DNA from: Hyphomicrobiaceae bacterium
GTDB taxonomy: Bacteria > Pseudomonadota > Alphaproteobacteria > Rhizobiales > Methyloligellaceae
Length of the DNA: 64,000 bases
Assembly: GCA_020637815.1 (NCBI GenBank)
Contig: JACKJS010000002.1
Coordinates: forward strand, 507,501-571,500
Reading direction: 5' to 3'
Shown: positions 23,858 through 33,131 of the stretch, one piece after another
Numbering within the stretch: the first letter of the stretch is position 1
Layout of the letters: every line of letters begins with the position of its first letter
Notes under the pieces: model-generated
Told to the model about the DNA's origin: nothing
Database searches by the model: none
The model's input: only the letters and a program-made list of their open reading frames with translations
Program-made: the position numbers and the translations under genes

Positions 23858-26800
23858 CTAGACTCTGACAGACCTAGAGCTTGGCAGCTGAACATTCCCG
23901 GACCTTGCAAGCCTTCCCCATCCGACGAGGACGCCACGCAGCGCCGCGAGGAGGACTTTACTTGCGGTCCAGTAGAGCAGTTGCCGGTAGGTAAACCTTT
24001 GCAGTAGGACGAGCGGCAGAAGTCTCCAATATCGCCGCTCGCCATTGAAATAGATGCCAGCCGCAGCGGCCGACACGTCGATTGTTTGAAAGACGACCCA
24101 ATAGGCCGCAATGAACGTGAGATTTTCTATGGGTGCATTGGTGATCCCGAAAACGGACCCCAGTGCTATCAACAAGGTCCAGAAGAGGATTGCGTCCATG
24201 AACGGCGCAAGCAGCGTGAAGCCAAACTGAAAGATCAGAATATTGGGGATGCAGATTAGCGACACGCCGGTTGGCTGAAGGAACGGTGCACTCTTGTGCT
24301 TATAGGCAACTTGAAGCATCCCAAACATCCAACGGAAGCGTTGTTTCAAGAATGCGTGCAAAGCTTCGGGCGCCTCGGTTAGCGCTCGTGCTTCTGGCCT
24401 GGAGACGATGCGCCATCCAGATAGCGCCAGCCTCACAGTTAGATCCGCGTCTTCTGCAAGGTTATCGTCGGAATAGCCGCCCACTTCGAGCACGGCCTTG
24501 CGGCGCCAAGCGCCGATGGCACCAGGCACAACGCAAATCGCGTTGAAAGGCTCGAAGGCGATGCGGTCGAGATTCTGGCTCGTGACATATTCAAGCGCCT
24601 GGAAGCGGGTCATGAGGTTGAGCTGGTTGCCGACGATCACGTTTCCGGCGACCGCGCCAATGCGGGGGTCCTTGAACGGCTGCGTCAGATGCTCTATCGC
24701 GTCCGGTTCGAGTACGGTGTCCCCATCGATCGCGACGATGATGTCGGCGTCGGTGTTTCTGTAACCAAAATTGAGGGCGCTCGACTTTCCGCCGTTCTCC
24801 TTGGTGAACACCTTGACACGCGGCTCGGATGCGAAGGCCGTGCGGACGACTTCGGCCGTGGCATCCGTCGATCCATCGTCGACGACGAGAATGTCGAACG
24901 GTTTGCGGCAGCGCGCGTCGAGAAGCGCTCGAACCGTCTTGCAGATGACTGATTCTTCGTTGTGGGCGGGAACGACGACAGCCAGATGCCCCGGCACGTC
25001 TACTTGTCGTCCGTCGCCGCAGTTGCGCGAGCGGTGCCAATGCTGATGTGCGGCAATCAGTACGACGAGCGTAAGCCGCAACGTCCCGAGAATAGCGGTG
25101 ACAATCGCGACAGTCGGTATCGCACCGGCGACCCACGACAATGTTCGAATGCTACCCAACCGCAACGCCGATACCGTCTCGAGGAGGAAATCCGAGGGAT
25201 CCGAACGAGGCATTACGGCGTCACGCGTCAAACCGACGAGCTCGTGTGTCGTCACGAACCTGTAGCCCTCGGCTCTGAGGGACTCGATGACCTGCGGCAA
25301 CGCCTTGATTGTGGCCTCGCGGTTGCCGCCGCTGTCGTGCATGAGGAGAACGGTCGCGGACTTGCCTCCGTGGGCTTGCTCTCGTTCGTGCACTTCGCGC
25401 AGCACGTCGCGAACAATCCATTCGGCTTGATATGGGAGGCGCCGGAAGTCGTTGGACTCGACGTTGTAGACACCCCATAGGTATCCCAAACCGTGGACGG
25501 TCTCGATGAGGTTCCGTGACGATCCAATAAAATCCATACCCGCGTCTTGGTAGGGCATGCGGAAAAGGAGTGTCGTCACGCCTAACTGCGACTGGATCAA
25601 CCTTTGGGTGGCATTCAGTTCTGCGGCGACCCGCACCCGCGAACAATTGCGAAGTTCCGGATGCGTGAAGCTGTGACTGCCGATGTCATGCCCTTCGCGA
25701 TAGATCCGTTTCAGAATATCCAGTGAACTGAAGGCATTTTCGCCGATGAGGTAGAAGGTGGCCTTGACGTTGTGTTTCGCAAGAACGTCGAGAACCTTAG
25801 GCGTATACCGATCGTCAGGCCCATCGTCGAATGTCAGCGCGACAAGATTCGCACTCGCCGGAGGTAGTGGCACGGCATCCGCAAACCGTGGAAACGTCGT
25901 CATAACTTCGTTGTCGATTAGCCCGAGCGTGGCGTTGAAATGCACCTCGCGGGTTCCATTGTGGCCCCGCCCGATTTGTACCAGCGTCCCCACGTCGGAA
26001 GGGTGGCCACCGTATCCAGGTGGGACTTCGGCGAGAGAGGCAAGCGCCTGTGCGTCGGGAAACGTGCCGCGGCCGGCAAAGCGCCAAAGTCCGGGATCTT
26101 CCGACCCGAGGCGCCATACCGCGACGGCGGCGGGCGAGACCGAAAGAGCGGTGCGAAGCTGGTTGTAAACGGTGACGGCATCCGAGAACCAGACCTGATG
26201 CCAGTGGCCATTGGTCGCCCGGTAGACGAAGGTCGAGTTCATCGATTGCTTGTCGAAGCGCAGCGTCGTACCCGCTTGAGACGATAGATCCCATGCGCGT
26301 TGAACCGAAATCTGCGTCTCGCCGCCGAATGCATCGAAGTCGTAACCGAAGGTGCCGATGCTCACGATCAGCTTGCTGCTGGGAACCGCCAAAAGATTCC
26401 TTCGAATGGTTCGCTCGAACCAACCCTGGCTGGCGATCGCGCCCGTATTGGCGCGCAGAGGAAATTCGTCCTCGGTTTGAATGAGCACATAGTCGGCGAA
26501 GGGAGCTAGCTGGCCAACCATGTATGGATCCCAATCCGGATCGACGGACACAATGAGCTTATGGTTCTCGGCGCGGAGGCGCGTCCCAAGATCGCGAAGG
26601 AAGTCCAAGAGTGGGAGCAGCAGACCTCCGGATGCCGACGAAAACTCGATTGTGACTCCCGCGAACCCATCGTTATCGACCGCATGCGCAACATTGCGAG
26701 CCAACGCATTCCGCTTCCGCGTATCGATGAGCGCCTCTTGAATGTTAGGCAACTCGGCCGAGATCGTTAACCGCGGGAATACGACGATGTGCGGCGCGTT

Positions 26801-27262
26801 GGCCCTTATCCAAGGAAGTGATCGCGCACTTTCGGGGCTCCGCGTGACCGACAGGGCCTCCCGATTGGTCGAAAGCGCGTACCAGTCGGGTAAGAGGCCG
26901 TCGAGAGCATCGGCGTTATCCATTAAAGATAGAAAGCTATTTAAATTGTCTGAGGAGTAGTAAGCGAAGCGAAGCGTCTGAGTGTTTGAAGCCGTGGGCT
27001 CTCGAATGCCGATCTGGCCCATCGACGGCTCGTACTGAGAGGATGCGCTTCGCGTCTCCGCCTTGGTCCCATCGAGGGCGTGCGCGTCGGCAAATTGTGG
27101 CCGAAGTAGTCCGGGCCCCCAGATCACGCCGACGGCAATCAGGGTTAGGCCAGCGAAAAGAAGCGATCCAGCGGTGATGAGAGCGGCGTTGGTGTAGCGA
27201 GCACGCCGGCCCCGAGGGTCCAGGAAAACCGACCTTTTGCGCGGCAACTCGCTCTTGCGCAT
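23858..27262 (-). CDS. GH18-like / NodB polysaccharide deacetylase / GT2 synthase fusion protein
   Basis: 1134 residues. A cytoplasmic stub and membrane helix (about 25-50) lead to a GH18-like TIM-barrel (about 95-410; DGFAGVTIEF keeps Glu206 but not the usual Asp series). A NodB deacetylase follows (about 472-680; TFDDGPDD at 477-484, SHSFTH 529-534), then membrane helices and a processive GT2 domain (VVVPAHNEES, DDGST, DGDT, EDADLTVR, QRFRW) with C-terminal helices. This combines the PgaB (deacetylase/hydrolase) and PgaC (synthase) jobs on one chain, so a partly de-N-acetylated amino-sugar polymer is the likely product. GGAG lies 7 nt before the ATG. It heads an operon with the ExoF-like gene. 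Confidence 0.85.
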   Translation of the reverse strand: MRKSELPRKRSVFLDPRGRRARYTNAALITAGSLLFAGLTLIAVGVIWGPGLLRPQFADAHALDGTKAETRSASSQYEPSMGQIGIREPTASNTQTLRFAYYSSDNLNSFLSLMDNADALDGLLPDWYALSTNREALSVTRSPESARSLPWIRANAPHIVVFPRLTISAELPNIQEALIDTRKRNALARNVAHAVDNDGFAGVTIEFSSASGGLLLPLLDFLRDLGTRLRAENHKLIVSVDPDWDPYMVGQLAPFADYVLIQTEDEFPLRANTGAIASQGWFERTIRRNLLAVPSSKLIVSIGTFGYDFDAFGGETQISVQRAWDLSSQAGTTLRFDKQSMNSTFVYRATNGHWHQVWFSDAVTVYNQLRTALSVSPAAVAVWRLGSEDPGLWRFAGRGTFPDAQALASLAEVPPGYGGHPSDVGTLVQIGRGHNGTREVHFNATLGLIDNEVMTTFPRFADAVPLPPASANLVALTFDDGPDDRYTPKVLDVLAKHNVKATFYLIGENAFSSLDILKRIYREGHDIGSHSFTHPELRNCSRVRVAAELNATQRLIQSQLGVTTLLFRMPYQDAGMDFIGSSRNLIETVHGLGYLWGVYNVESNDFRRLPYQAEWIVRDVLREVHEREQAHGGKSATVLLMHDSGGNREATIKALPQVIESLRAEGYRFVTTHELVGLTRDAVMPRSDPSDFLLETVSALRLGSIRTLSWVAGAIPTVAIVTAILGTLRLTLVVLIAAHQHWHRSRNCGDGRQVDVPGHLAVVVPAHNEESVICKTVRALLDARCRKPFDILVVDDGSTDATAEVVRTAFASEPRVKVFTKENGGKSSALNFGYRNTDADIIVAIDGDTVLEPDAIEHLTQPFKDPRIGAVAGNVIVGNQLNLMTRFQALEYVTSQNLDRIAFEPFNAICVVPGAIGAWRRKAVLEVGGYSDDNLAEDADLTVRLALSGWRIVSRPEARALTEAPEALHAFLKQRFRWMFGMLQVAYKHKSAPFLQPTGVSLICIPNILIFQFGFTLLAPFMDAILFWTLLIALGSVFGITNAPIENLTFIAAYWVVFQTIDVSAAAAGIYFNGERRYWRLLPLVLLQRFTYRQLLYWTASKVLLAALRGVLVGWGRLARSGNVQLPSSRSVRV

Positions 27263-27336
27263 CGAAGGACTCCGAGTATACCAACGTCTTCCGGCCTCGT
27301 ACTCCCCCCTTTACTTCTAGTTGCCAAGCCACCCTC

Positions 27337-27362
27337 AGGGGTGTTCCATTCGGAACACCTCT
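27337..27362. promoter_or_regulatory. Large inverted repeat between exopolysaccharide operon and Crp/Fnr gene
   Basis: Arms AGGGGTGTTCC and GGAACACCTCT (10 of 11 positions pair) surround ATTC. The core TGTTCC-N4-GGAACA has the size and spacing of a Crp/Fnr-family operator. It is 75 nt before the synthase fusion start and about 100 nt before the divergent regulator, so it could control both. Confidence 0.5.
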
Positions 27363-27465
27363 TTTCAAGTTTGAAGCCTATTGGTAGGACTAAATTAAGG
27401 GACGGACTATCTGGGGACTACGGTAACGGCTTGGGTTAAAGGGTCTACAGCCAAACAGTGGTGAG

Positions 27466-28170
27466 GTGTCAGTCGTGAGTACCTCTTACCCCGCATTCAA
27501 TTTGCCGGCGCTCGCGCTTCAAGCGACGTCGGGCATAAGCTGCCTAAGGTTCGCTTCTCGGGACATTGTCTTTCATCAGGGTGCTCCTTCGGACTCGTTT
27601 TATTACGTGCTCGAAGGGAAGGTTCAGTTGTCCGTTGTGTCCGAGCAGGGCAAGGAAGCGATCATCTCAATTCTGGAGTCAGACGAACTGTTCGGTGAGA
27701 GCTGCTTGTTGGGGTTCAGCGATCGGCGCTCGACAGCGCGTATTCTCACGGACAGCCGGATCATTCGGGTATCGAAGGAAGCTGCGCTTAAGCTGATTTC
27801 CGACGATGCTGGGTTCGATGCATTTTTGATCGGACGTCTGATCAAGAGTGGACTTCGCACTCAAGAGCAGCTCATCGACCAGCTCTTCAATCCGAGTGAG
27901 AAGCGTCTAGCCAGAGCACTCCTTATGCTGGCGAACTTTGCCAACGAAACTCAGCATGACGTAACAATTCCGAAAGTCAGCCAGGAAGTTCTTGCGGAGA
28001 TGATCGGCAGTTCCCGTCCGCGCATCAACCAGTTCATGAACAAGTTTCGGAAGCTGGGCTATATCGACTACGACGGCATGTCGATAACGATACATCCGGA
28101 AGCTCTTAGCGCTCTCCTTTGCGACTCCAAGAACGATGTCTATGAGTCGCTTCTTTGCAGAGACGGCTAG
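27466..28170 (+). CDS. Crp/Fnr family transcriptional regulator (paralogue 1)
   Basis: 234 residues. A cyclic-nucleotide-binding-type beta-barrel (IVFHQGAPSDSFYYVLEGKVQLSV, GESCLLG) is followed by a dimer helix and a winged-helix domain (VSQEVLAEMIGSSRPRINQFMNKFRKLGYIDYDG). It lacks the N-terminal cysteine cluster of FNR. The start is a GTG at 27466; a second GTG at 27475 with GAGG upstream is equally plausible. It is divergent from the exopolysaccharide operon, with a 26-bp inverted repeat between them, and 36 nt ahead of glmM. Control of exopolysaccharide and amino-sugar supply is inferred. A related regulator lies at 32445-33131. Confidence 0.85.
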   Translation: MSVVSTSYPAFNLPALALQATSGISCLRFASRDIVFHQGAPSDSFYYVLEGKVQLSVVSEQGKEAIISILESDELFGESCLLGFSDRRSTARILTDSRIIRVSKEAALKLISDDAGFDAFLIGRLIKSGLRTQEQLIDQLFNPSEKRLARALLMLANFANETQHDVTIPKVSQEVLAEMIGSSRPRINQFMNKFRKLGYIDYDGMSITIHPEALSALLCDSKNDVYESLLCRDG

Positions 28171-28206
28171 CAGCAACGAGCAACAAAATTATCGGGTTTT
28201 TGTGCC

Positions 28207-29577
28207 ATGACACACAACGTGTTCGGGACCGATGGCGTTCGCGGTCGGGCCAATACCTATCCGATGACGTCGGACGTTGCGCTGCGACTGGGAATGGCGG
28301 CGGGCAAAGCCCTTACCCATGGATCGCATCGGCATCGCGTGGTGATCGGTAAAGATACCCGCCTTTCGGGATACATGTTCGAATCCGCGCTTGTATCCGG
28401 CTTCACCGCCGTTGGAATGGACGTATTTCTCCTTGGGCCGATGCCGACGCCTGCGGTCGCTATGTTAACGCGATCCTTGCGCGCGGACCTGGGCGTCATG
28501 ATCTCAGCCTCGCACAACCCCTATGAAGACAACGGAATTAAGCTCTTCGACTCCGAGAGCCAAAAGTTATCTGACGAACTGGAGCAGGAGATCGAAGGAC
28601 TTCTCGAGTCCAATCTCGATTCCTTGCTTTCGTCTCCGGGGGACGTCGGCCGTGCGACCCGTATCGACAGCGCGTGCGAGCGCTACGTCGAGTTCGTCAA
28701 GCGGACGCTCCAGAAGGATCTCAGATTCGATGGAATCAGAGCCGTTGTCGACTGCGCCAACGGCGCCGCTTACAAGGTTGCGCCCAACGCCTTGTGGGAA
28801 CTCGGCGCGGAGGTGGTTTCGATCGGCGTCGATCCGGATGGACTGAACATCAACAGGGACTGCGGTTCGACCGCGCCGGCTAGCCTGATTCAGAAAGTGA
28901 ACGAAGTCCGTGCCGATATCGGCATTGCTCTCGATGGAGACGCGGACCGCGTGATCATCGTCGACGAGAAGGGGCTCATCGTCGATGGCGATCAGCTCAT
29001 GGCCGTGATCGCGGAATCCTGGCTGCGTCAAGGAAAAATTTCCGGCGGCGGGCTGGCCGCAACTGTGATGTCGAATATCGGCTTGGAACGCCATTTGGCG
29101 ACACTGGGTCTCGATCTGAAGCGGACACGGGTCGGGGACCGCTATGTGGTGGAGTGCATGCGCGCGCATGGTCTCAATGTCGGCGGCGAGCAATCCGGGC
29201 ATATTATCCTGTCGGATTTCTCCACGACCGGAGACGGGTTGGTGGCGGCTCTGCAGCTCTTGGCGGCTGTGGTGGAGCAGGGGAGACCCGTGAGCGAGGT
29301 CTGCCATCGCTTCGACCCCTTGCCTCAGGTCCTCGAGAACGTTCGCTGTCCGAACAGAAATGCGGTCGATGACGCTGGCGTCCGGACCGCAGTCGAAAGC
29401 GGCCGAGCCAAACTCGGAACCGCCGGAAGGATCGTCATCCGTCCCTCGGGCACGGAGCCTGTGGTTCGTGTGATGGCGGAAGGAGATGACGAACAACTGA
29501 TTGGCGAAGTCGTTTCCGATATTGTTGGCGCTCTGTCCCGCGTCGTCGAAAGAGACGACATTGCCGACGCGGCGTGA
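28207..29577 (+). CDS. glmM: Phosphoglucosamine mutase
   Basis: 456 residues, the usual GlmM length. N-terminal NVFGTDGVRG, the phosphoserine loop MISASHNPYEDNGIK, the metal loop ALDGDADRVI and the sugar loop GGEQSGHI are all intact. It interconverts glucosamine-6-P and glucosamine-1-P for UDP-GlcNAc. It is normally an essential housekeeping gene near ftsH/folP in alphaproteobacteria; here it follows a Crp/Fnr gene and precedes glmS, beside an amino-sugar polymer locus. That could mean a dedicated second copy; the window cannot show whether another exists. Confidence 0.95.
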   Translation: MTHNVFGTDGVRGRANTYPMTSDVALRLGMAAGKALTHGSHRHRVVIGKDTRLSGYMFESALVSGFTAVGMDVFLLGPMPTPAVAMLTRSLRADLGVMISASHNPYEDNGIKLFDSESQKLSDELEQEIEGLLESNLDSLLSSPGDVGRATRIDSACERYVEFVKRTLQKDLRFDGIRAVVDCANGAAYKVAPNALWELGAEVVSIGVDPDGLNINRDCGSTAPASLIQKVNEVRADIGIALDGDADRVIIVDEKGLIVDGDQLMAVIAESWLRQGKISGGGLAATVMSNIGLERHLATLGLDLKRTRVGDRYVVECMRAHGLNVGGEQSGHIILSDFSTTGDGLVAALQLLAAVVEQGRPVSEVCHRFDPLPQVLENVRCPNRNAVDDAGVRTAVESGRAKLGTAGRIVIRPSGTEPVVRVMAEGDDEQLIGEVVSDIVGALSRVVERDDIADAA

Positions 29578-29660
29578 GCGCCTGGCTGTAGCGAATATAC
29601 TCATACGGCGTACGCACCGATTGGCGCGACGGCCGGGATGAGGCACAGGGAGTAAGGCTC

Positions 29661-31481
29661 ATGTGCGGTATCGTTGGCGTCCTCGGCAAGGCTTCTGTCG
29701 CGGACCATCTGGTCGACGCGCTAAAGCGTCTCGAATATCGCGGCTACGATTCGTCCGGCGTGGCGACGCTGGAAAACGGCCATATCGAGCGGCGGCGCGC
29801 CGAAGGAAAATTGTGCAATCTCGGGCAACGCCTCAGTGCCGAGCCGCTTCCGGGCAACACCGGCATCGGGCATACACGCTGGGCGACCCACGGCCGGCCG
29901 AGCGAAGCGAACGCGCACCCTCATATGACGGACGATGTGGCGGTTGTGCACAATGGCATCATCGAGAATTTCCGCGAATTGAAGGCGCAATTGCTAGCCG
30001 AAGGCGCGCAGTTCTCGAGCGAAACGGACACCGAGGTTATCGCGCATCTGATCACGCGCGAGCTGCACGCAGGCAACGACCCAGTTTCCGCCGCCGCATT
30101 TGCCCTGGCGCAGTTGCGAGGCGCCTTCGCGCTCGCCATGATCTTCCGCGGGCATGACGATCTGATGATTGTGGCGCGCCAAGGCAGTCCGCTTGCCATT
30201 GGCTACGGCGACGGCGAAATGTTTGTCGGCTCTGACGCTATCGCACTTGCACCGTTTACGGACCAAGTCGCCTATCTCGAGGATGGAGATTGGGCCGTGA
30301 TAACACGGGAGGGTGTAGCCGTTCGCGACCGCGCGGGCGCGCGCGTCGTGCGTCCGGTAGCACGATCTCTCGCGGCCGGCCTCATTGTGGACAAAGGAAA
30401 CTACCGCCACTTCATGGCCAAGGAGATCCACGAGCAGCCCGACGTGGTGAGCCGTACATTGGGTCACTACCTGGATCTTGCCTCGTATCGTGTGGCATTG
30501 CCCAAGCTCCCCTTCGACTTCTCCGATGTGAACCGCTTGTCCTTGTCGGCCTGCGGTACGGCGTTCTATGCCTGCTTCGTTGCCAAATATTGGTTCGAAC
30601 GCTGGGCGAAGCTTCCGGTCGATGTCGATATCGCCTCGGAATTCCGCTATCGCGAAACCGCCATGGAGCCGGGCGGGGCGGCAATCTTCGTCTCGCAGTC
30701 CGGCGAGACGGCCGACACGCTTGCCTCGCTCCGCTATTGCCGCGCGCAAGGGCAGCACGTTCTGTCCGTCGTCAATGTGCGGGAATCGTCCATCGCTCGC
30801 GAATCCGATGCGGTCCTGCCGACGCTTGGTGGCCCGGAGATCGGCGTCGCATCCACCAAAGCCTTCACTTGTCAGCTCACCGTGCTTTCCTGCCTCGCCA
30901 TCGCGGCTGGAAAGGCTCGCGGAACCATCGGGCCGGAGCGTGAGGCGGAGCTGGTGAAGGCGCTGGTCGAGGTGCCCCGTCACATGGCGACGATCCTGGG
31001 TAACGAAGGGCGATATGAGGAGCTGGCGCTCAAGTTGTCCAAGGCGCGCGACGTCCTCTATCTCGGCCGCGGGACGAGTTCGCCGATCGCGTTGGAAGGC
31101 GCGCTCAAGCTCAAAGAAATCTCCTACATTCACGCCGAGGGCTATGCGGCAGGCGAGTTGAAGCATGGCCCCATTGCCCTGATCGACGAGAGCGTGCCCG
31201 TCATCGTCATCGCCCCGCAGGACGAGCTCTACGACAAGACGGTCTCCAATATGCAGGAAGTGGCCGCGCGCGAGGGCAAGATCGTCTTCGTCAGCGATGC
31301 GGATCCGGCGAGCGCAGGCTGCGCCATCCAGACCGTGCTACCGGTCCCGAGCGTACATCCCTTCGTGACGCCGCTCGTCTACGCGGTGCCGGTTCAGCTC
31401 ATCGCGTATCACACGGCGGTGTTCATGGGGACTGACGTCGATCAGCCTCGGAATCTGGCAAAGTCTGTCACGGTCGAGTAG
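29661..31481 (+). CDS. glmS: Glutamine-fructose-6-phosphate aminotransferase
   Basis: 606 residues. MCGIVGVLG gives the N-terminal nucleophile Cys2, and RLEYRGYDSSGVA and GHTRWATHG complete the glutaminase domain. Two SIS domains follow (ACGTAFYAC, SQSGETADT, YLGRGTSSPIALEGALKLKEISYIHAEGYAAGELKHGPIALI). The end, NLAKSVTVE, matches the typical GlmS C-terminus. It makes glucosamine-6-phosphate and pairs with glmM 84 nt upstream to feed UDP-GlcNAc to wall, LPS and, probably, the adjacent exopolysaccharide. Confidence 0.97.
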   Translation: MCGIVGVLGKASVADHLVDALKRLEYRGYDSSGVATLENGHIERRRAEGKLCNLGQRLSAEPLPGNTGIGHTRWATHGRPSEANAHPHMTDDVAVVHNGIIENFRELKAQLLAEGAQFSSETDTEVIAHLITRELHAGNDPVSAAAFALAQLRGAFALAMIFRGHDDLMIVARQGSPLAIGYGDGEMFVGSDAIALAPFTDQVAYLEDGDWAVITREGVAVRDRAGARVVRPVARSLAAGLIVDKGNYRHFMAKEIHEQPDVVSRTLGHYLDLASYRVALPKLPFDFSDVNRLSLSACGTAFYACFVAKYWFERWAKLPVDVDIASEFRYRETAMEPGGAAIFVSQSGETADTLASLRYCRAQGQHVLSVVNVRESSIARESDAVLPTLGGPEIGVASTKAFTCQLTVLSCLAIAAGKARGTIGPEREAELVKALVEVPRHMATILGNEGRYEELALKLSKARDVLYLGRGTSSPIALEGALKLKEISYIHAEGYAAGELKHGPIALIDESVPVIVIAPQDELYDKTVSNMQEVAAREGKIVFVSDADPASAGCAIQTVLPVPSVHPFVTPLVYAVPVQLIAYHTAVFMGTDVDQPRNLAKSVTVE

Positions 31482-31635
31482 CCCCTCAAAGCGAGAGCCT
31501 GTCGCAGGCGCAGGCCGGGCCAAATCGCGATTAATCGAATGCGGCTGGGTAGGGCGATGGGCCGCCGGCCGCGGAGATTTTACGTGTGTCGTTGCCGCCC
31601 GCCATGGCGCCGGCCTTCCGGAACAATGCCGGCGT

Positions 31636-32154
31636 TCACTCGCCGACCGCCGCCGGCGGCCGGGACAGGTCGCAGGCCGAACCCTTCCGTACTGGAAGAT
31701 CGCTCGGCGGGTCTATGATGATCTCGGCCTGTGCCATTGTCAGGCGGTGTTGGCATGCGACGAGTGGCTCTCCCGTGCCGCTGACAAAGACGTCGACATG
31801 GGCTTTATCGTTCGACCAGTTCCGGATGCACTCCCGGCATGTATCTTCCATGACGTAGTAACGCTGAAGTGCTGGGATGTAGACGACGGTGCCCGCAGCA
31901 ATGAGGCGTTTGTCGGAGGCAAGCGTTCCGGGGCGATCGTAGGTTCCAAGGTCTTCGGTAGCAACGGGGTGAACGCTGGGATCCGAGATGATGTCGGTCC
32001 CCGTGTTGTTGGGATTGCCATCGTCGTTGTCATCGAAACCGTAAAACGTCACGTAGCTCGATATGACCTCTTCGGTCCTTCCGGAAGAGACCTGACACCA
32101 AACTGCAAAAGCGCATACGGCAGGAAGAAGCCAAAGGCGAAAGACACTCCTCAT
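31636..32154 (-). CDS. Exported protein with YGxxDND / DPPS motifs, related to the type I secretion substrate
   Basis: 172 residues. The start at 32154 is fixed by GGAGG 5 nt upstream and a signal peptide (VFRLWLLPAVCAFAVWC...). The mature part has VTFYGFDDND, GTVVYIPALQRYYVMEDTC, CRECIRNWSNDKAHVDVFV and IIIDPPSDLPV, a pattern shared with the protein at 37597-38256 and, from memory, with a family of secreted fungal proteins. Compact size and four cysteines suggest a small disulfide-stabilised beta-barrel, possibly double-psi-barrel; no catalytic function is known. The 44-codon ORF upstream ends one base before this start, so coupling is possible. Confidence 0.7.
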   Translation of the reverse strand: MRSVFRLWLLPAVCAFAVWCQVSSGRTEEVISSYVTFYGFDDNDDGNPNNTGTDIISDPSVHPVATEDLGTYDRPGTLASDKRLIAAGTVVYIPALQRYYVMEDTCRECIRNWSNDKAHVDVFVSGTGEPLVACQHRLTMAQAEIIIDPPSDLPVRKGSACDLSRPPAAVGE

Positions 32155-32155
32155 A

Positions 32156-32290
32156 TCAGCCTCCGTCGCCGTACGCGTTGAGCTGAGTCTCTGGAATGGC
32201 GGCGGACACGGCGTCTCTTCCGGTCCAAGCCAACGCCGCAGCGCCAATCATGACGTTCTGCGCGACCAAAGCAGTGAAAGCGGCTCTCAT
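32156..32290 (-). CDS. Possible small ORF, 44 residues, signal-like N-terminus
   Basis: ATG at 32290 with GGAG 9 nt upstream. The peptide begins MRAAFTALVAQNVMIGAAAL, resembling a signal or anchor, and ends in a short hydrophilic tail. Its stop lies one base before the start of the exported protein at 32154, so it may act as a translationally coupled leader. No homology recognised; it may be spurious. Confidence 0.3.
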   Translation of the reverse strand: MRAAFTALVAQNVMIGAAALAWTGRDAVSAAIPETQLNAYGDGG

Positions 32291-32444
32291 CTGTCGCACT
32301 CCGGCCAAGTTCGATCCGAGGCAGGCGCTCCGGCCGTTACGCCGTTGGGGGACGCCGGCAGAACGAATCCATCTTTTTCATCTAGCTTGGGCTGGGAGTT
32401 TTAGCTGTATCGTCGGTGACAGGCGGCCGCTCGCGGGGGCAGCG

Positions 32445-33131
32445 CTACGGACTGTCGTGATCCGGAGAACAAATCAGCACGCGAAGGAGTGAGCGGCGGA
32501 TTGTTATCGTCTTATCGTCATAGTCAATGTAGCCGAGACTGCGAAACTTGTTCATGAACTGGTTCACGCGCGAACGCGTGGTACCCACCATCTCTCCAAG
32601 TCGCTTCTGACTGACCTTTGGAATGGTGATGTCCATGCGGCTTTCCTTGGCAAAGCTTGCCAGCGTCACAAGCGTTCGAGCGAGATGCTGCTCGCTCGAG
32701 TTGAGGAGCTTCTTTAGTAGTTGCTCCTGAATCCGTGCGCCGCTCTTTAGGAGATGCCGGATTAAGAAGTCGTCGAACTCGGCGTCCTTGTTCATGAGCC
32801 TAATTGCCGCCTCTTTGCTAACGCAGATGCCGCTACTCATCTCCAGTGCGACCGCGGACATCCGCCTTTTTTGATGACCCCAGAGACAGCATTCTCCGAA
32901 AACCTCGTCCGGGCCCAAGATGGAGATGGTTGCCTCCTTGCCTTGGTCGGAGACGACGGTCAGCCACACCTTTCCCGAGATGAGGTAGTAGAGGCAGTCG
33001 GCGTGGTCTCCCTGGCTGAAGATCACATCGTGTTCATTGAAGCGGACGCAAGAAATCCCCGGTTTCGCTTGATTAGCCAGCGCCACCAGATTGAAGCCGC
33101 GTGTCGTTCGGGTCATTGAGCTTAGCGTCAT
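32445..33131 (-). CDS. Crp/Fnr family transcriptional regulator (paralogue 2)
   Basis: 228 residues and clearly paralogous to the regulator at 27466-28170: both share DVIF-x-QGD/A, VSDQGKEATISILGPDEVFGE, IPKVSQ and a recognition helix region R-R/S-x-R-x-NQFMNKFRSLGYIDYD. It has a cNMP-type barrel and winged helix, and no FNR-type iron-sulfur cysteine set. The start at 33131 is an ATG; a second Met five residues later is possible. It stands alone. The conserved recognition helix suggests both paralogues read similar DNA sites. Confidence 0.85.
   Translation of the reverse strand: MTLSSMTRTTRGFNLVALANQAKPGISCVRFNEHDVIFSQGDHADCLYYLISGKVWLTVVSDQGKEATISILGPDEVFGECCLWGHQKRRMSAVALEMSSGICVSKEAAIRLMNKDAEFDDFLIRHLLKSGARIQEQLLKKLLNSSEQHLARTLVTLASFAKESRMDITIPKVSQKRLGEMVGTTRSRVNQFMNKFRSLGYIDYDDKTITIRRSLLRVLICSPDHDSP

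Noticed and set aside
27466..28170. FNR-type oxygen sensor
   Set aside because: The cysteine set for a [4Fe-4S] cluster is absent in this and in the second paralogue.
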